From Phoenix dactylifera (Eukaryota; Streptophyta; Magnoliopsida; Arecales; Arecaceae), in assembly GCF_009389715.1 (NCBI RefSeq), contig NC_052403.1, positions 13,968,797-14,032,796 of the forward strand: a stretch of DNA of 64,000 bases, given 5' to 3'. Each line of letters starts with the position of its first letter. The first letter of the stretch is position 1. Under the pieces are notes generated by a model. It saw only the letters and a list, made by a program, of their open reading frames with translations, did no database searches and was not told where the DNA came from. Positions 12,601 to 23,776 of the stretch are shown piece by piece. The position numbers and the translations under genes are program-made.

Positions 12601-13600
12601 CGTTTTTCTCGTACTGTACGTAGATGACATTCTCCTGATTGGGAATGATATTCCCATGCTAACCTCGGTCAAGGTCTAGTTGTCAAAAGAATTCTCCATG
12701 AAAGACCTTGGAGAAGCATCCTATATTTTGGGAATAAAGGTCTATAGAGATAGATCTAAAAGGATGCTTGGCCTTTCACAGAAAATGTACATAGAGGAGG
12801 TGCTGAAGAGGTTCAGCATGGAAAACTCCAAGAGGGGTCTCTTACCCCTTAGGCATGGAATTCATCTCTCCAAGAAGATGTGCCCCAACACATCTGAAGA
12901 GATTCAACGCATGAGCAAGATTCCCTATGCATCGGCAATAGGAAGCCTCATGTATGCCATGCTGTGTACACGACCTGATATAGCTCTTGCTGTGAGTGTC
13001 ACAAGCAGATATCAGTCGAATCCAGGTGAAGAACACTGGACAGCTGTGAAGAATATTCTTAAGTACTTGAGAAGAACTAAAGATTTATTCTTGGTTTTTG
13101 GAGGATCATCAGAGTTAAAGGTAGAAGGGTATACAGATTCAGACTTCATGACTGATGTCGATGACAGGAAGTCAACATCTGGATATGTGTTCTTGTGCAA
13201 TGGTGGTACGGTAAATTGGAAGAGTTCTAAACAACCAATCATTGCTGATTCTACTATGGAAGCTGAATACATCGCCGCCTCTGAAGCTGCTAAGGAAGGC
13301 TTCTGGTTCAAGAAATTTATTGCAGAGTTGGACGTGATGACATCAGATGCCATAACACTCTACTGCGATAATAATGGCGCCATAGCCCTTGCTAAGGAGC
13401 CAAGGTCTCATCAGATGTCTAAGCATATAGAGCGGCGCTTCCATCTCATACGCGACTATGTTGAGAAGAAATATGTAAAGGTGCAGAGAGTAGACTCCGC
13501 GGATAACGTGGCGGACCCGTTCACTAAGCAGCTGAGTCAGCAAAAGACTGAAGCCCACCTTGAGAAGATGGGCCTAAGATATATGACCAATTGGCTTTAG
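9635..13600 (+). pseudogene. Copia gag-pol polyprotein, interrupted by five in-frame stops
   Basis: One reading frame runs 9635-13600. In order: gag with the SNPLTRILETNRLTG start and a CCHC zinc knuckle at 10379-10420; aspartic protease with DSGSS (Asp at 10535); integrase with its His-Cys zinc finger (about 10955-11065) and the D-D-E residues in [14 protein letters not shown] and VSERRN; reverse transcriptase with YVDDILL at about 12617; RNase H with YTDSDF and MEAEY. The stops are TAG 9935-9937, TGA 11066-11068, TAG 12173-12175, TAA 12398-12400 and TAG 12677-12679. No frameshift was seen, so damage is by point mutation only. At least three of the stops look like C-to-T or G-to-A changes in Gln, Arg or Trp codons. 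One glycine before the integrase glutamate appears changed to Arg. Autonomous activity is unlikely. Confidence 0.95.
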
Positions 13601-13602
13601 TG

Positions 13603-13614
13603 CAAGTGGGAGAT
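13603..13614 (+). other. Copia polypurine tract
   Basis: The purine-rich GCAAGTGGGAGAT stretch directly abuts the TGTTAG start of the 3' LTR, where the plus-strand primer is expected. Confidence 0.8.
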
Positions 13615-15949
13615 TGTTAGATGTATGCCCTAGAAGCCAATTTGGCTGACACATTGTTGATTCTAGGGACATAATTTTGTACTTGACTGTTTATTATTGA
13701 ATAAATAAAAGGCATCTTTTCATTCATATTATTTATGTATCTATGAATCGTCCAAGGAATTAATAAGATGATGATACATATTCTCAAGAGTTGAGAATTT
13801 GAGCCATGTATCATTGGTGATTAATTTCTAAATGCTCCTGATCAATGGATCATCACGAGGACGGTGATCGATCCGATCAGTGCACAGATCACTTTCCTTC
13901 TGGATGGACGAGACTTGAGTCCACAGTGTAGGGACACTGAAGTGATGGTGCAGATGCTTGTTAGAGAACAAGGGTACTAAGCGTGACCAAGACAAGAAGT
14001 CACTTGGATGTCTATCCACTCGTCAGTGACTTGCTTGATGTTGCAGTAGTGTGACTGGTTCTTTGACCTGCGGTGCTTCGGCTACTCACAGTGAGGTTAT
14101 TGTAGTTTGACTGCACACATACATGGTCTCTAGCCATATGGGTCCATGCAGTGTAGATTGGCTGCAGTAAGTTCACTGTAGGAGTAGGGTATGCACCTAT
14201 AAGGAATCTATCGACCTTGATAGAAGAGGAGTGATCCTATGTGATTTGTTAGACTGAGTTCTAAGACCTTGGTCAGGGCAGTAATATAAAGTGGAAAAAG
14301 AGTTTTCCACTATCGAACTCAAGTCGAATAAATCTTGACATATGACAGACGATGGGGTTTGACGAGTTGTCCATGACCTCCGTCCTGTAGGGATCCACGA
14401 TAGTAGGACTGTATCACATGTTAACTGTACCTAGAGATTCATCTTTCTATTCTACTGGGTAGCCACTACATACTGCTAGGTATCACTGGTGGATGGTGGG
14501 ACTCATAGGGATTATCTTGATGATCGATAAACCCTAATGAGTTGAGTTGGAATCGTTCCAACCCATTGAAAGGAGTTTTCAATGATATTGTGATAGAGAT
14601 CATAATATATCTCACTACCAGTCAGAGTAGAACCTATGGGGTCACACACACTAGAAGTATTGACCGATCCGATGGTTGAATAGTGATTATAAATCACGAG
14701 TAATCAATTCGATTGATATTCGGTTGAAGAAGGAACAAAGGAAATTAATTAATTGGACTTAAACACAAATCCTACTTCGGGTAGGATTTCTGGAGTCCTA
14801 ATTGGATTAGGACTGGAAATCCTAGTTGGAGTAGGACTGGGATTTCTACAACCCTAATGAGATTAGGAATTTTGAATTAAAATTGGATTCCTACTTGGAG
14901 TAGGATTCCTAGAAATCCTAATTGGATTAGGACTTCGGATTCAAATAGAGTCCTAATTGGATTAGGACTAAAATTTAAATACATCCCAATTGGATTAGGA
15001 TTCCTTAAGTCTAAATTAATTATTAATCTAATGAATCAACATGACTCCTAATTGGATTAGGATTGAAGAGTTCAATTGAGTCATGGTTCATTCAAGTTTT
15101 AATAGAATTAGGACTAGCATGGATTGAACCCAATTGATTCATGATTTGGTTAAAGCCTAATAGGATTAGGACTTAGCCATAAGAGGGACACCTAATCCTC
15201 CTTAGAGGAGGATTAGGGCATCACAAGAAGGAGGGATCACGCCCCTTCTCCTCTCCTTGTGTGCGGCATGAAGAGAGGGGCCGGCGCCCCCTTCTTATGG
15301 AATTAACTCTAGGGCTCCTAGATTGTAGGAGCCCTAGATGGCTATATAAGAGGAGGCAAGGGGCCGGCGCCCTAATGCACTTGAAGCCCTCCTCTTGCTG
15401 CCGCCACCCTCCCCTCTCCTCCCTTGGTTCAACCGCAAGCAAGGTGCAAGGAAAAGAAGAGCTTGGCGACATCCCTTCTTCCTCCTCTTGGCTTCAACGC
15501 ATGAGAAAAGAAGAAGGCTGCGAAGGGCTTTGATCTTCTTCCTCTTCTTCATCCTTCTTCTTCCTCCTCTCAAGTGCAATCAAGAGTTGATTGAAAGAGA
15601 GGAGATCAGCCATCAAAAGAAGTCTTTGTAAGGGAGCTAGCACCCCGGGAAGACAAGAAAGATTTGATCGGTCCTCTACTTCGTGTGGATACCCGTAGAG
15701 GCCGGACGTTTGAACGGCTTCAAGCGAACCCTCTTCCGAAAACCACGAATTCAGATTTGCGGTGATCATCTACCCGCGCAAGGTGAAGATCTGATCTTCC
15801 TAATGGTTTTAAAAGTTTTAATTCTTACCTAATTACGAAAGGTCTCGAAACAACGTTCATGCAATGAACGTTGATCCCGCACATGCCCCCTTTCCGCTGC
15901 CATCTGATTTTTGTTTTGAAATATCAGCGGCATGGGCGGGTTTCCAACA
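13615..15949 (+). repeat. 3' LTR of the copia element (2335 bp)
   Basis: It matches the 5' LTR at about 99% and is followed by the target duplication AAGGG (15950-15954). It lacks one 18-bp unit of the palindrome array and two single bases present in the 5' LTR. Those three differences account exactly for the 20-bp length gap. Confidence 0.96.
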
Positions 15950-15990
15950 AAGGGCCCAACTTGGATAAGAACTTTAATCTATTTATTACA

Positions 15991-16550
15991 CCAAAAAATT
16001 AAATAAGTCGACCAACTATGAATCGATAATCATGAATCGACTATTTTCATCAAAAAAAAAATCATGAATTGACTACAGTTTGGTCAAATTATTCATGAAC
16101 CCATGTATGAAATCTGGAATGAATCATTGTTCATCACTTTCCGCATATCTATAAGACCACATGGAAGCGGGTTGCTGAACTTAACCACCAAGGGATAGTT
16201 TCTCATGGGAAAAAATATCTAGAGGAAGTTATTTCTAGTAATAACTACCCTTTCTTCCCATCATAAGAGCATGGAGATAACTTCAATTGCTTTCTCTTTA
16301 ACGTACTTGACACTCAACAACACTATTACCAAGCATCAATGTGTTCTAAGTGCTTGGTAATGATTCCCTCCTAGGATTATAGGAACATGCCTCTCCTAGT
16401 AGTAGATGATTTTTCAACGATCAATAGATGCAGCTCCGTTTCTACCCATAGAGCAGAAATTCAACATGCTTACACATGAAAGTCTCATGATAACCTACTC
16501 GCACATGAAGGTCAAGTGATCCATACCGAGTAGGTTCAACCTACTTGCAT
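15991..16550 (+). repeat. Old direct repeat, copy 1 (about 560 bp)
   Basis: This stretch aligns with 17888-18234 continued at 19408-19580, at roughly 70-75% identity by eye. Shared blocks include GGTCAAATTATTCATGAAC, TTTAGTAATAACTACC-like and GTACTTGACACT-like words, then AATGATTTTT and CACATGAAGGTTGAGTGA-like words. The pair may be the terminal repeats of an ancient LTR-type element. No TG/CA ends, primer site or coding region remain. Confidence 0.6.
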
Positions 16551-17887
16551 ACAAAGAATAAAGAACCTAGAGCGTAGAGAATCAAAATGCTTAGCACGGA
16601 GTTTGAGTATCTTGTAAAGTCAATAGTAGATAGATCATTCATTGTCAAAGAAGCGGCTTCAATATCGCCTACAAACAAAGAGTCAAGCTACTCTTTCTTC
16701 TTTTACGTAGATTTCGATTAGTAGAGTTGATTGTAATTGGAGCAATAGAGTCTAGTTATTCCTCTCCCTCTTGTTCTGGTTCATTCTTTTATCCAACATA
16801 TATATTGTATCACAGTCATTATCATTCAAATTCATTTTCTCTTTGTCTCATATCTCCTCCTTTTTATTTTCATTCTATCAATCACTCAGCAGATTTTTAG
16901 GTCTTCTTACTAATTAAGATGTTGAAAAAGGAACTCAGGCACATAATGAATTAAAAGCCATAATTAATCAAAAAAAGGAAGCTTAAAAATATGCAAATGT
17001 TTTTTTGGCATCAACCACAAGGTGTAGAGTGATTAATTTATAATGCTAATTATGGATACACTTCAATAGATGATTTGATGACCCCACTAGGGAGCCGAGT
17101 GCCTAATGTTCACCTTCTATTCTCAAAATTCAGGCAGCACCATAAGAATTGGCTTGAAAAGCAATCTATTGTATGTAAAATATCAGGCAAGCACATTACA
17201 AATGGTTTCGAGAAGCCAATTAGTATACCTAAGGCTTTACTTGAATTGGTTAGAAAAGCCATCATTGATTATAAAATATGAAAATTTTTAAATTTACCAA
17301 TAATATGATCAATAAATATGGTCGATAAGAATGATCATAGTCGATATGCATGATTGACCTACTCAAAATTACAGTCATTACCATGGTCAATAAGTATGAT
17401 CAACCAATTCAAAACTATGACTATTATTATAGTCCTTTTTGTTTTTTTTCGTAAGGACCATTATCATTGTTATCATGGTTGATAAGCATAATCGACTTAT
17501 TCAAAACTATGGCCACTATCATAATCGATAAGTATGATCAACCTATTCAAGATTATGTCCATTATCATGGTCGATAAGTATGATTGACCTTTTTTTAACA
17601 TCATGGCATTATTGTGATCAATAATCATGATTAATCCATTCAAGATGATAGCCCATGTCAAGGTCAATAGCATGTTTGGTTGAATTTAAAATTATGGTCT
17701 ATATTATAGTTAATAGACATGGTTGATGGGTTACATTTTATGATGAAATTTAATAGTCAAATATCTAATTGATCGATCAATAGCTTATTATCAAGCATTT
17801 CTTTTATTTGGTTGATTGGTTGTTGAATTGTGCTTTTCTAGCTTAACAAATATATCCATTTTCGTTGAGCATAGAGGTCATGTGTTT
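16551..17887. other. AT-rich stretch between the old direct repeats
   Basis: No coding region was recognised. A short open frame at 17075-17281 has no known motif. Most of the second half is a degenerate minisatellite (17300-17720). Confidence 0.6.
17300..17720. repeat. Degenerate minisatellite, period about 47 bp
   Basis: Roughly eight diverged units share the pattern TGATCAACC-ATTCAA-A-TATG then GGTCGATAAGTATGATCAACC. Successive unit starts are near 17351, 17398, 17490, 17536, 17582 and 17628, so the period is 46-48 bp, with one unit stretched by a T-rich insertion around 17435-17455. GATCAA/TTGATC words make each unit partly self-complementary. Confidence 0.7.
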
Positions 17888-18245
17888 ACGGCAAAAAATT
17901 AAGTAGATCAACCAAGTATAGATCAATAATCATGAATCAATCATAGCTCGGTCAAATTATTCATGAACTTTGTTTGAAATCTAGAATGAATTATTGTTCA
18001 TCAATTGATGCACATCGACCAAGACCATATGGAGGTGGTTTTTTTTTCCTTCCAAACTTAACCAACAAAAAGTAGTTTTTAAGAAAAACTATCTAGGAAA
18101 AGTTATTTTTAGTAATAACTACCATTTCTTTCCATCACAACAGCATAAAAAGGACTTTAATGCTCTTTCTCCAACATACTTGACACTATCAACACTACAA
18201 CTAGGTGCCAATCGCCTTCTCTCTTAGAGTACATATCCTTTGAAG

Positions 18246-19396
18246 CTTTTTTTTTTTTGGTAAAATAGATAGACTTACAATTCATACATGATGAACATCC
18301 AGTGGTATCTAAGTACAATCTTTCTCTAAGATCCAAAAAATAATTATTAAATATCATCTAGAGGTAGTCGATGGAGTGGTGAGCCATATATGATGCCACC
18401 TGTTGCTGGAAACTGGACCCGGGGGCGACCGGTCCGCTGGGAAGGAGGAGCTCCGGCGAGAACTGGCGGGCGGCGATCCGTCAATGAGCGGCGTCCTCTG
18501 CAAGTGGCCTGTAGAAAGCCGGTGGCCGGGGTTTCCGGCGCCGGCCCTCCGATGGCTAAGTCAGAGGGGGCAAGTGTATTCAAAAGTGGGAGGGAAGAAA
18601 AAATATCCCCCGGACTTCAGAGTCCAATCCCCCTTTTTATAGGGAGATATAGGATTACCTGTGATATGACGGGACGAAATTACCATATGGTTGAGCATGT
18701 CGTCGGAATTAATGCACGATCGTATGTATTAATAGCTTGCCATGTGAGATCAGGTCGGAGCCAGGGAGTTGTCATGACGGATCGGACGTAGCCGAGCTGA
18801 GCTGCTGTGAAGAGCTTGAGGTCCGTAGATAACAGGAGTCGCGTGCATTAATTGTTGAGTGAGTTGAGGATCTGCAGAGACCATGTGCATTAATTATTGA
18901 GTGAGCCGAGGGTCTGCAGGGACCATGCTCATTAATGATTGAGTAAGCCAGAAGTCTGCAGAGGTCATGCGCGTTAATTGTTAGCGGCGGTGACAGGGTA
19001 TGGCCTCTGGTCAAGCTTCAGAAGGATGTGACCGTGGTGTGTGGGCGGCGAGGTTGGGCTTCTGAGGTTAGCGAACTCCGAGGTCGTGCGCCTGGTCGGA
19101 CATCAGGCCGGGCGTCCGAGATAGGGTGCTTAGACCGAAGTTGTGTGTCAAGTCGGGCGCCTTCAGTTCGGCCGCCCTCAGGTCGGACACTTAGAGGTCG
19201 GACGTTCTCAGGTCGGGCGCCGGCAGCCGGTTTACGGGCCTTGGGGCTGTTTATTTTCCCCTAACACCACCCATCAGCAAGCTTGTTCCCTTCTCTAAAT
19301 ATATAAGAGGCTTTGGAGTTTGCTAGTTGCTGTGTCATATGCCCAATATCAAAGAGGAGGGGGTGTATATTTGAGTAGAGTTGACGTAGCTTCTAG
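18246..19396 (-). mobile_element. Poly(A)-tailed retroposon (truncated LINE or SINE), minus orientation, split by a solo LTR
   Basis: A perfect 11-bp target duplication flanks the insert. Its left end is a run of twelve T, i.e. a poly(A) tail if the element lies on the minus strand. Without the solo LTR and one copy of CCACC, the body is about 280 bp. These are hallmarks of target-primed reverse transcription. No A/B-box promoter was evident, so a 5'-truncated LINE is somewhat likelier than a SINE. Confidence 0.7.
18401..19266. mobile_element. Solo LTR (866 bp) of an LTR retrotransposon
   Basis: It begins TGTTGC and ends CTAACA, and is bounded by perfect CCACC target duplications (18396-18400 and 19267-19271). 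It is far more GC-rich than its surroundings. Inside are four units of a 42-43 bp tandem repeat (starts near 18844, 18887, 18930 and 18971) and several AGGTCGGAC/GGTCGGGCGCC words between 19070 and 19220. Such solo LTRs arise by recombination between the two LTRs of a full element. No internal region remains. Confidence 0.85.
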
Positions 19397-19660
19397 ATCC
19401 TTTGAAGTGTTTTGCCTCATGACCACTCTTAGAAGTTTAGAAATTGAAGTCTTTTTGGTGGTGAATGATTTTTGAACTATCCATGGACGCAACTTTGATT
19501 TTGAGCAAAAATCAAATAACCAATGGAGTAAAGGTTCAATCTACTTGCACATGAAGGTTGAGTGACCCATAGAGTGGATGGTCATGACTAATATTTAGTT
19601 TTAAAGGATTCACTACATGGGTCATATTTCATATAGTTTGTGGTCTGATACTTGCTAAAT

Positions 19661-19757
19661 AATAATAGATTTTAAACCAACACACAATGATAGATTTTAA
19701 CCAACACACAATGATAGATTTTAACCAACACACAATGATAGATTTTAAACCAACACC
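19661..19757. repeat. 24-bp tandem repeat, four units
   Basis: The unit is GATAGATTTTAACCAACACACAAT-like, starting near 19664, 19689, 19713 and 19737. The central units are identical; the outer ones carry one extra A and small changes. Confidence 0.9.
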
Positions 19758-22043
19758 CTCGGCTAGTACCAATGGGACTTGTATCCCTTGGCAGACATCC
19801 CTATCCTAGTTGAAAAGGCGTGTGAAGTATAATCAGAACTTTAAATTGAATTTGCATGATTATTATGAACATTTTAGCATATCATGGTAATAAAAAATGG
19901 GATAAGATTAACAAAATTAAGAGGAAAAATGAGAAAAAATGCATAAATATAATGTTAACAAAAGATCAATTTTTTATTTCAATTACAAAATGAGTGCAAA
20001 TAAATAAAATCTATAAGGATTGCTAACAAAAATTAAGAGAGTAATTTTTTTTTAAATTTGATTTTCAAATAAACAAATGTAAATAAGAAAGGATAGATAT
20101 GAGGCATTGGATCACTAAGGGAACCCTAAACTACATCCCAAAAGGAAATTATTCTTGCACTTTTTTGAAGAAGATGGGATAAATTATTATAAGGATAAAT
20201 TGCAAACAAAATATTGAAATTATTATTTTTGTTCTTAAACAAGGGATTTTTGTTGTTTGCTTCAAATTTAGCTCCTTGCCTTATAAAAATCCGGCACTAC
20301 TTTTGGCCCATAGAAAACCACAAAATTGCCTTGTAGTTTTCTTTATTTTATGGTGCATACAAAGCTTTTTGTTAGCCCTCTTTGAGTGCACTAGAGTACT
20401 AATAACTTTGAATATAAGCAAAATCATCATATAGAATAATAATTACTAGACGATTAGCTTAATATAAAATAAGAAATAATTTTTGAAATATATCAAAAAT
20501 ATGTTTGCAACAACTAGTAAAATATTTTTTAGATATAACCAAATTGCCAAAGAAAATAAAAAGGATATTAAAAAGTTATATTTTTCTTTTGCATAATGAA
20601 TATATGATGCTAAGGATGTAATTCTTAGAATACAATGGACTTCAATTTTCAAAATATATATGAGAAGAATTAAAACCAAGGTATGCAATCTGTGGATTCT
20701 ATATCAATACTGTATAAGTACAAATCGATATGGGGGACGGTTCGATGTACCACCAATTAGTATGCTCCAATACCAATTATAAATACTGGTACGAAATGCT
20801 ATGCCAGGTGTGGGGCAAACCTTGATTACAACCTTTTTATTTAGGTAGTTTTGGTAGCAGGGATGAAAAACCAATCTAGATAAATGATTTTCTAACCAAC
20901 TCATTTTGATGCAAGACACCTCACTTGCTTCTTCTCTCTTGCAAAATAATATATGACACCAATAGAAAACAGAAAATTGAAATAGTGCTATTGGAGTTTA
21001 AGGCATTCCTAAACCCCTATTCTCTACAAATACAAAAACAAAGGATGAGATTTAATCAAATAATACAATAGTATGTGATAATGCCTTTCTACTATTTATT
21101 ATGCTTAACTAGCGCTTCATAATTGGTCTTTTTTTGTGGTAACCTAGTTGCAAAATAGAAACAAAAAAAAGGGAGACCGAGCTCTTTTACATGGGGGCTT
21201 AGCTTCCACAGCTCTCCTTTTATCTTAATCACATTTTAGTTTATATTGAATGAGCAAAAAACAAAAAAAAAACCCATCAAGAATGCATTGTAAATGACAT
21301 AATCCTACATAATGAGCAAAAATCCCACAAAGAATGCATTGATGAAACTTTCCTTTCTATTTCCTCCTTACGCCCGAAGAGGGGTTCAATTGCTGAATCT
21401 TTTTATAGTCAGAGAGAAAGGGCAAACGAGATGAATGGCTGTTAAACTATATGGTTCTATATAGACAGCCAATTTTATGCATAAACTAATTGGATGAGGT
21501 GAGAGTAATTTGAACTTCCACAAAGAATTTAATAAAATGTTTTGTTAATTCTAGTACTATGTTTAACCCAGACATCTATTTGCATGCTATCTAAAACTTA
21601 CAGAGATCATCTTGCAATTATGTGAAATGTGAGGATTGCTCTACAATTTTCATAAAATTTAGGGATGGTCATAGGAAACACCTTTTCATTGTATGAGTTA
21701 TAATACATGTCTTCTAACATATGAAATATATCCTAGATTTTAAAATAACTTTTAGTTTTTGCAAAAATTGGATATTAGGAGTGAAGAGCATTGGTTGCCA
21801 AGCAGAAAAGCTTATTGAGATTTTTAAGATCAAAGTCCGAGTGTGGTGAAGGAGATATGAATTAGGATGATGTTCATAGTAGCTACACGGAGAAATCTAG
21901 TTAAGAGTATCACAAGAGTTGGATCGTAGGGAAATATTTGAACCTTAATACAATGCTTAGGATGTGGGCGACTACCATCTGCTACTTATGAACATCTGAA
22001 CTATAGTCTGTGGTGGAATGACCTTATAGGTAAAGCATATGTA
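19758..22043. other. AT-rich intergenic DNA
   Basis: No gene is recognised in these 2.3 kb. A diverged copy of the small inverted-repeat element lies at about 20678-20824. Poly-A and poly-T runs are frequent. Confidence 0.6.
20678..20824. mobile_element. Diverged relative of the 136-bp MITE-like element
   Basis: The left end CAAGGTATGCAATCTGTGG resembles the ends of the element at 3034. The right end is the complement of CAAGGTTTGC. The size is similar (about 147 bp). The target duplication is not clear. Confidence 0.4.
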
Positions 22044-22051
22044 TAGAGAGT

Positions 22052-22982
22052 AAGGCTGCAAATGGGTCGGGTCGACCCGTGACCCGGCCCGACCCGACCC
22101 GACCCGAATTTTAGGACCCGCGGGTCCGGGTCGGGTCCTAAAATTGGACCCGAATCATTTTCTGGGTCGGGTCTGGGTTTACCAAACGGACCCGACCCGA
22201 CCCGAATGGACCCGAAGAGAGAGAGAGGAAAAGCAAAAGAAAGTCTTTTCTTTTTCTTTTTCTTTTTCTTTTTTTTTTGGCGTGGGTTGTGGTACTGTTG
22301 GTCAGTGTGGGAGGATAGCAACAAGCATAGGTTCACAGAATCCAAAGGAACGTCGGCCCGTCAGGATTCTCTCTGGATCTATTACACTGTTGAGACCTCT
22401 GGTGTCTCGGTAGCTGCCTTTTTTTTTTTTTTTTCCTTCTGTTTTTTGGTTTTTGTTTCTTTTAACTTTTGAAGGGAGAAAGTGAGGGAACACTGCAACT
22501 GAATATGGGTCATGTGCCAGTTTTCTGTAATGGAATTGGATTTTGGAAGAAGGTTTGGGATTTTTTTGGTCCTCGTGAGAGGGGAGCTGGGAGACACCGA
22601 GTTCCGTCCAATCAGTCATATAGATAAAAAATAGTGTGATATGAAATTTGGCTTGTAGACCGACTTAGTTAGTAAGTCATGGGTCATCTGTTCTGGAGCT
22701 CAATTGCAAAGTCTTTCAAGTCATGGGTCACCCAGCACCTCATAATTATGATATGACCAAATTAAATTTGCCCAAATTTTTTCCCAAAAGCACAAAAAAA
22801 TTGGACCCGATCGGACCCGAACCCGACCCGAATTGGACCCGGACCCGACCCGAACCCGACTCGGACCCGACCCGACCCAACCCGATCTTCAACCGGGTCG
22901 GGTCCGGGTCCAAAATTGGGACCCGAACAAAAAACCGGGTCGGATCGGGGTCACCTAGGACCCGACCCATTTGCACCCCTAA
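22052..22982. mobile_element. hAT-like non-autonomous DNA transposon (931 bp)
   Basis: The ends are long inverted repeats starting AAGGCTGCAAATGGGTCGGGTC at the left and reading GGGGTGCAAATGGGTCGGGTC from the right on the other strand. Each continues into repeated GACCCG/CGGGTC words for over 90 bp. Flanks TAGAGAGT (22044-22051) and TAGAGAGG (22983-22990) match at seven of eight bases, as expected for the 8-bp duplications of hAT elements. The interior has pyrimidine-rich runs and no transposase. A longer relative is at 57666-58877. Confidence 0.75.
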
Positions 22983-22990
22983 TAGAGAGG

Positions 22991-23590
22991 CCAATGGAGC
23001 CGTGGATTGGATAGCCTCATGTGTTGCCAACCATTTTAGGGTACTCTTTGGGTAGAGGAGAGAGAGTTATCCGGTGCACTTCAAAACCTGTTATTTTTCG
23101 ATTTTTTTTGACTTTATCTGTATCTGTAATATATGATACATCCATTTTAACAAAAAAAAAAAAAATAGTGTTTTGGATGGGATTAAGTATTTAAGAGAGT
23201 TACCAGTGAAAATAAGCTAATTTAACAAATTCAAAGAAAGAGTCTAGTCCATTAATTTCAATTAGGTTAGACCATCTAGTTATCTGTATCCAATTTGAGA
23301 CACCATGAGTGTTTGATCTGAGCCACCATGCATGTATAGTTTACAAAGCTAGTTTCTGAGTCGGGTCTCGCCAAGGGGAGAGAATCGAAGGCTGCATTAA
23401 TCACCGTGTACATCTCTGACCGTCTGATCCACTGCCCTTTCTGTTCGCCAGCCGTCCATTTCCAGGCCCACCGTAAAGCGGACAAAACCCACGGCGGCTC
23501 ACCGAATGCTGCACCCTAAGCGGATCAATCAAGAATATGCTCGACCCAGCGCATGTTAGCAACCTATCTTAACCTACGCTCGCCCCTCCC
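22991..23590. other. Upstream region of the PGK gene
   Basis: No coding sequence was recognised. The stretch near 23330-23590 becomes less AT-rich and leads into the PGK promoter. An A run is present near 23152-23166. Confidence 0.6.
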
Positions 23591-23597
23591 TATATAA
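23591..23597 (+). promoter_or_regulatory. TATA box of the PGK gene
   Basis: TATATAA lies 180 bp before the start codon. It is followed by a CT-rich stretch (about 23605-23650) typical of plant 5' leaders, so transcription probably starts near 23620-23630. Confidence 0.7.
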
Positions 23598-23776
23598 GAA
23601 AGTCCCCTCTCATCCTCTCTCTCTCGCTTGATCGCTTCCTTTCTACCTCCTCCGCTTCTCTTTCTCCGGTCGATTTTATAGATTTTCCTCTGTTTGCGAT
23701 TGGATTGGATCGCGATCGAGTTTCTTCTCGTCGTGTGGTGTCTGTGGGTCTGTTCGGTGATTGATTTGGTGTGGTA

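Larger units (their letters stand above)
5725..15949 (+). mobile_element. Complete Ty1/copia LTR retrotransposon, 10.2 kb, defective
   Basis: The two LTRs start TGTTAGATG and end CCAACA. Perfect AAGGG target duplications lie at 5720-5724 and 15950-15954. The element has a primer-binding site for initiator tRNA-Met, a 1.55-kb leader, a gag-protease-integrase-RT-RNase H gene in copia order, and a purine tract before the 3' LTR. LTR lengths are 2355 and 2335 bp, long for copia. By hand I count about 25 LTR substitutions (about 1%), nearly all transitions, so insertion was recent, within roughly the last million years under usual plant rates. Five in-frame stops make gag-pol non-functional. The gag type resembles the Tork/Angela groups; that assignment is tentative. 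Confidence 0.96.
17888..19580 (+). repeat. Old direct repeat, copy 2, interrupted by a nested insertion
   Basis: The segments 17888-18234 and 19408-19580 align with copy 1 at 15991-16550. The interruption 18246-19396 is flanked by an 11-bp duplication (ATCCTTTGAAG at 18235-18245 and 19397-19407). Confidence 0.6.

Noticed and set aside
17300..17720. CRISPR-like array from regularly spaced repeats
   Set aside because: The units are degenerate and directly tandem, with no distinct spacers, in a plant nuclear context.
18390..18791. Open frames of 60-133 codons in the GC-rich solo LTR
   Set aside because: High GC lowers stop frequency. The segment is bounded by TG/CA and a target duplication, and composition alone explains the frames.
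22001..23030. Frames around 22001-22472 and 22723-23030
   Set aside because: They read the GACCCG repeats as DPTRP-type low-complexity peptide and are not genes.
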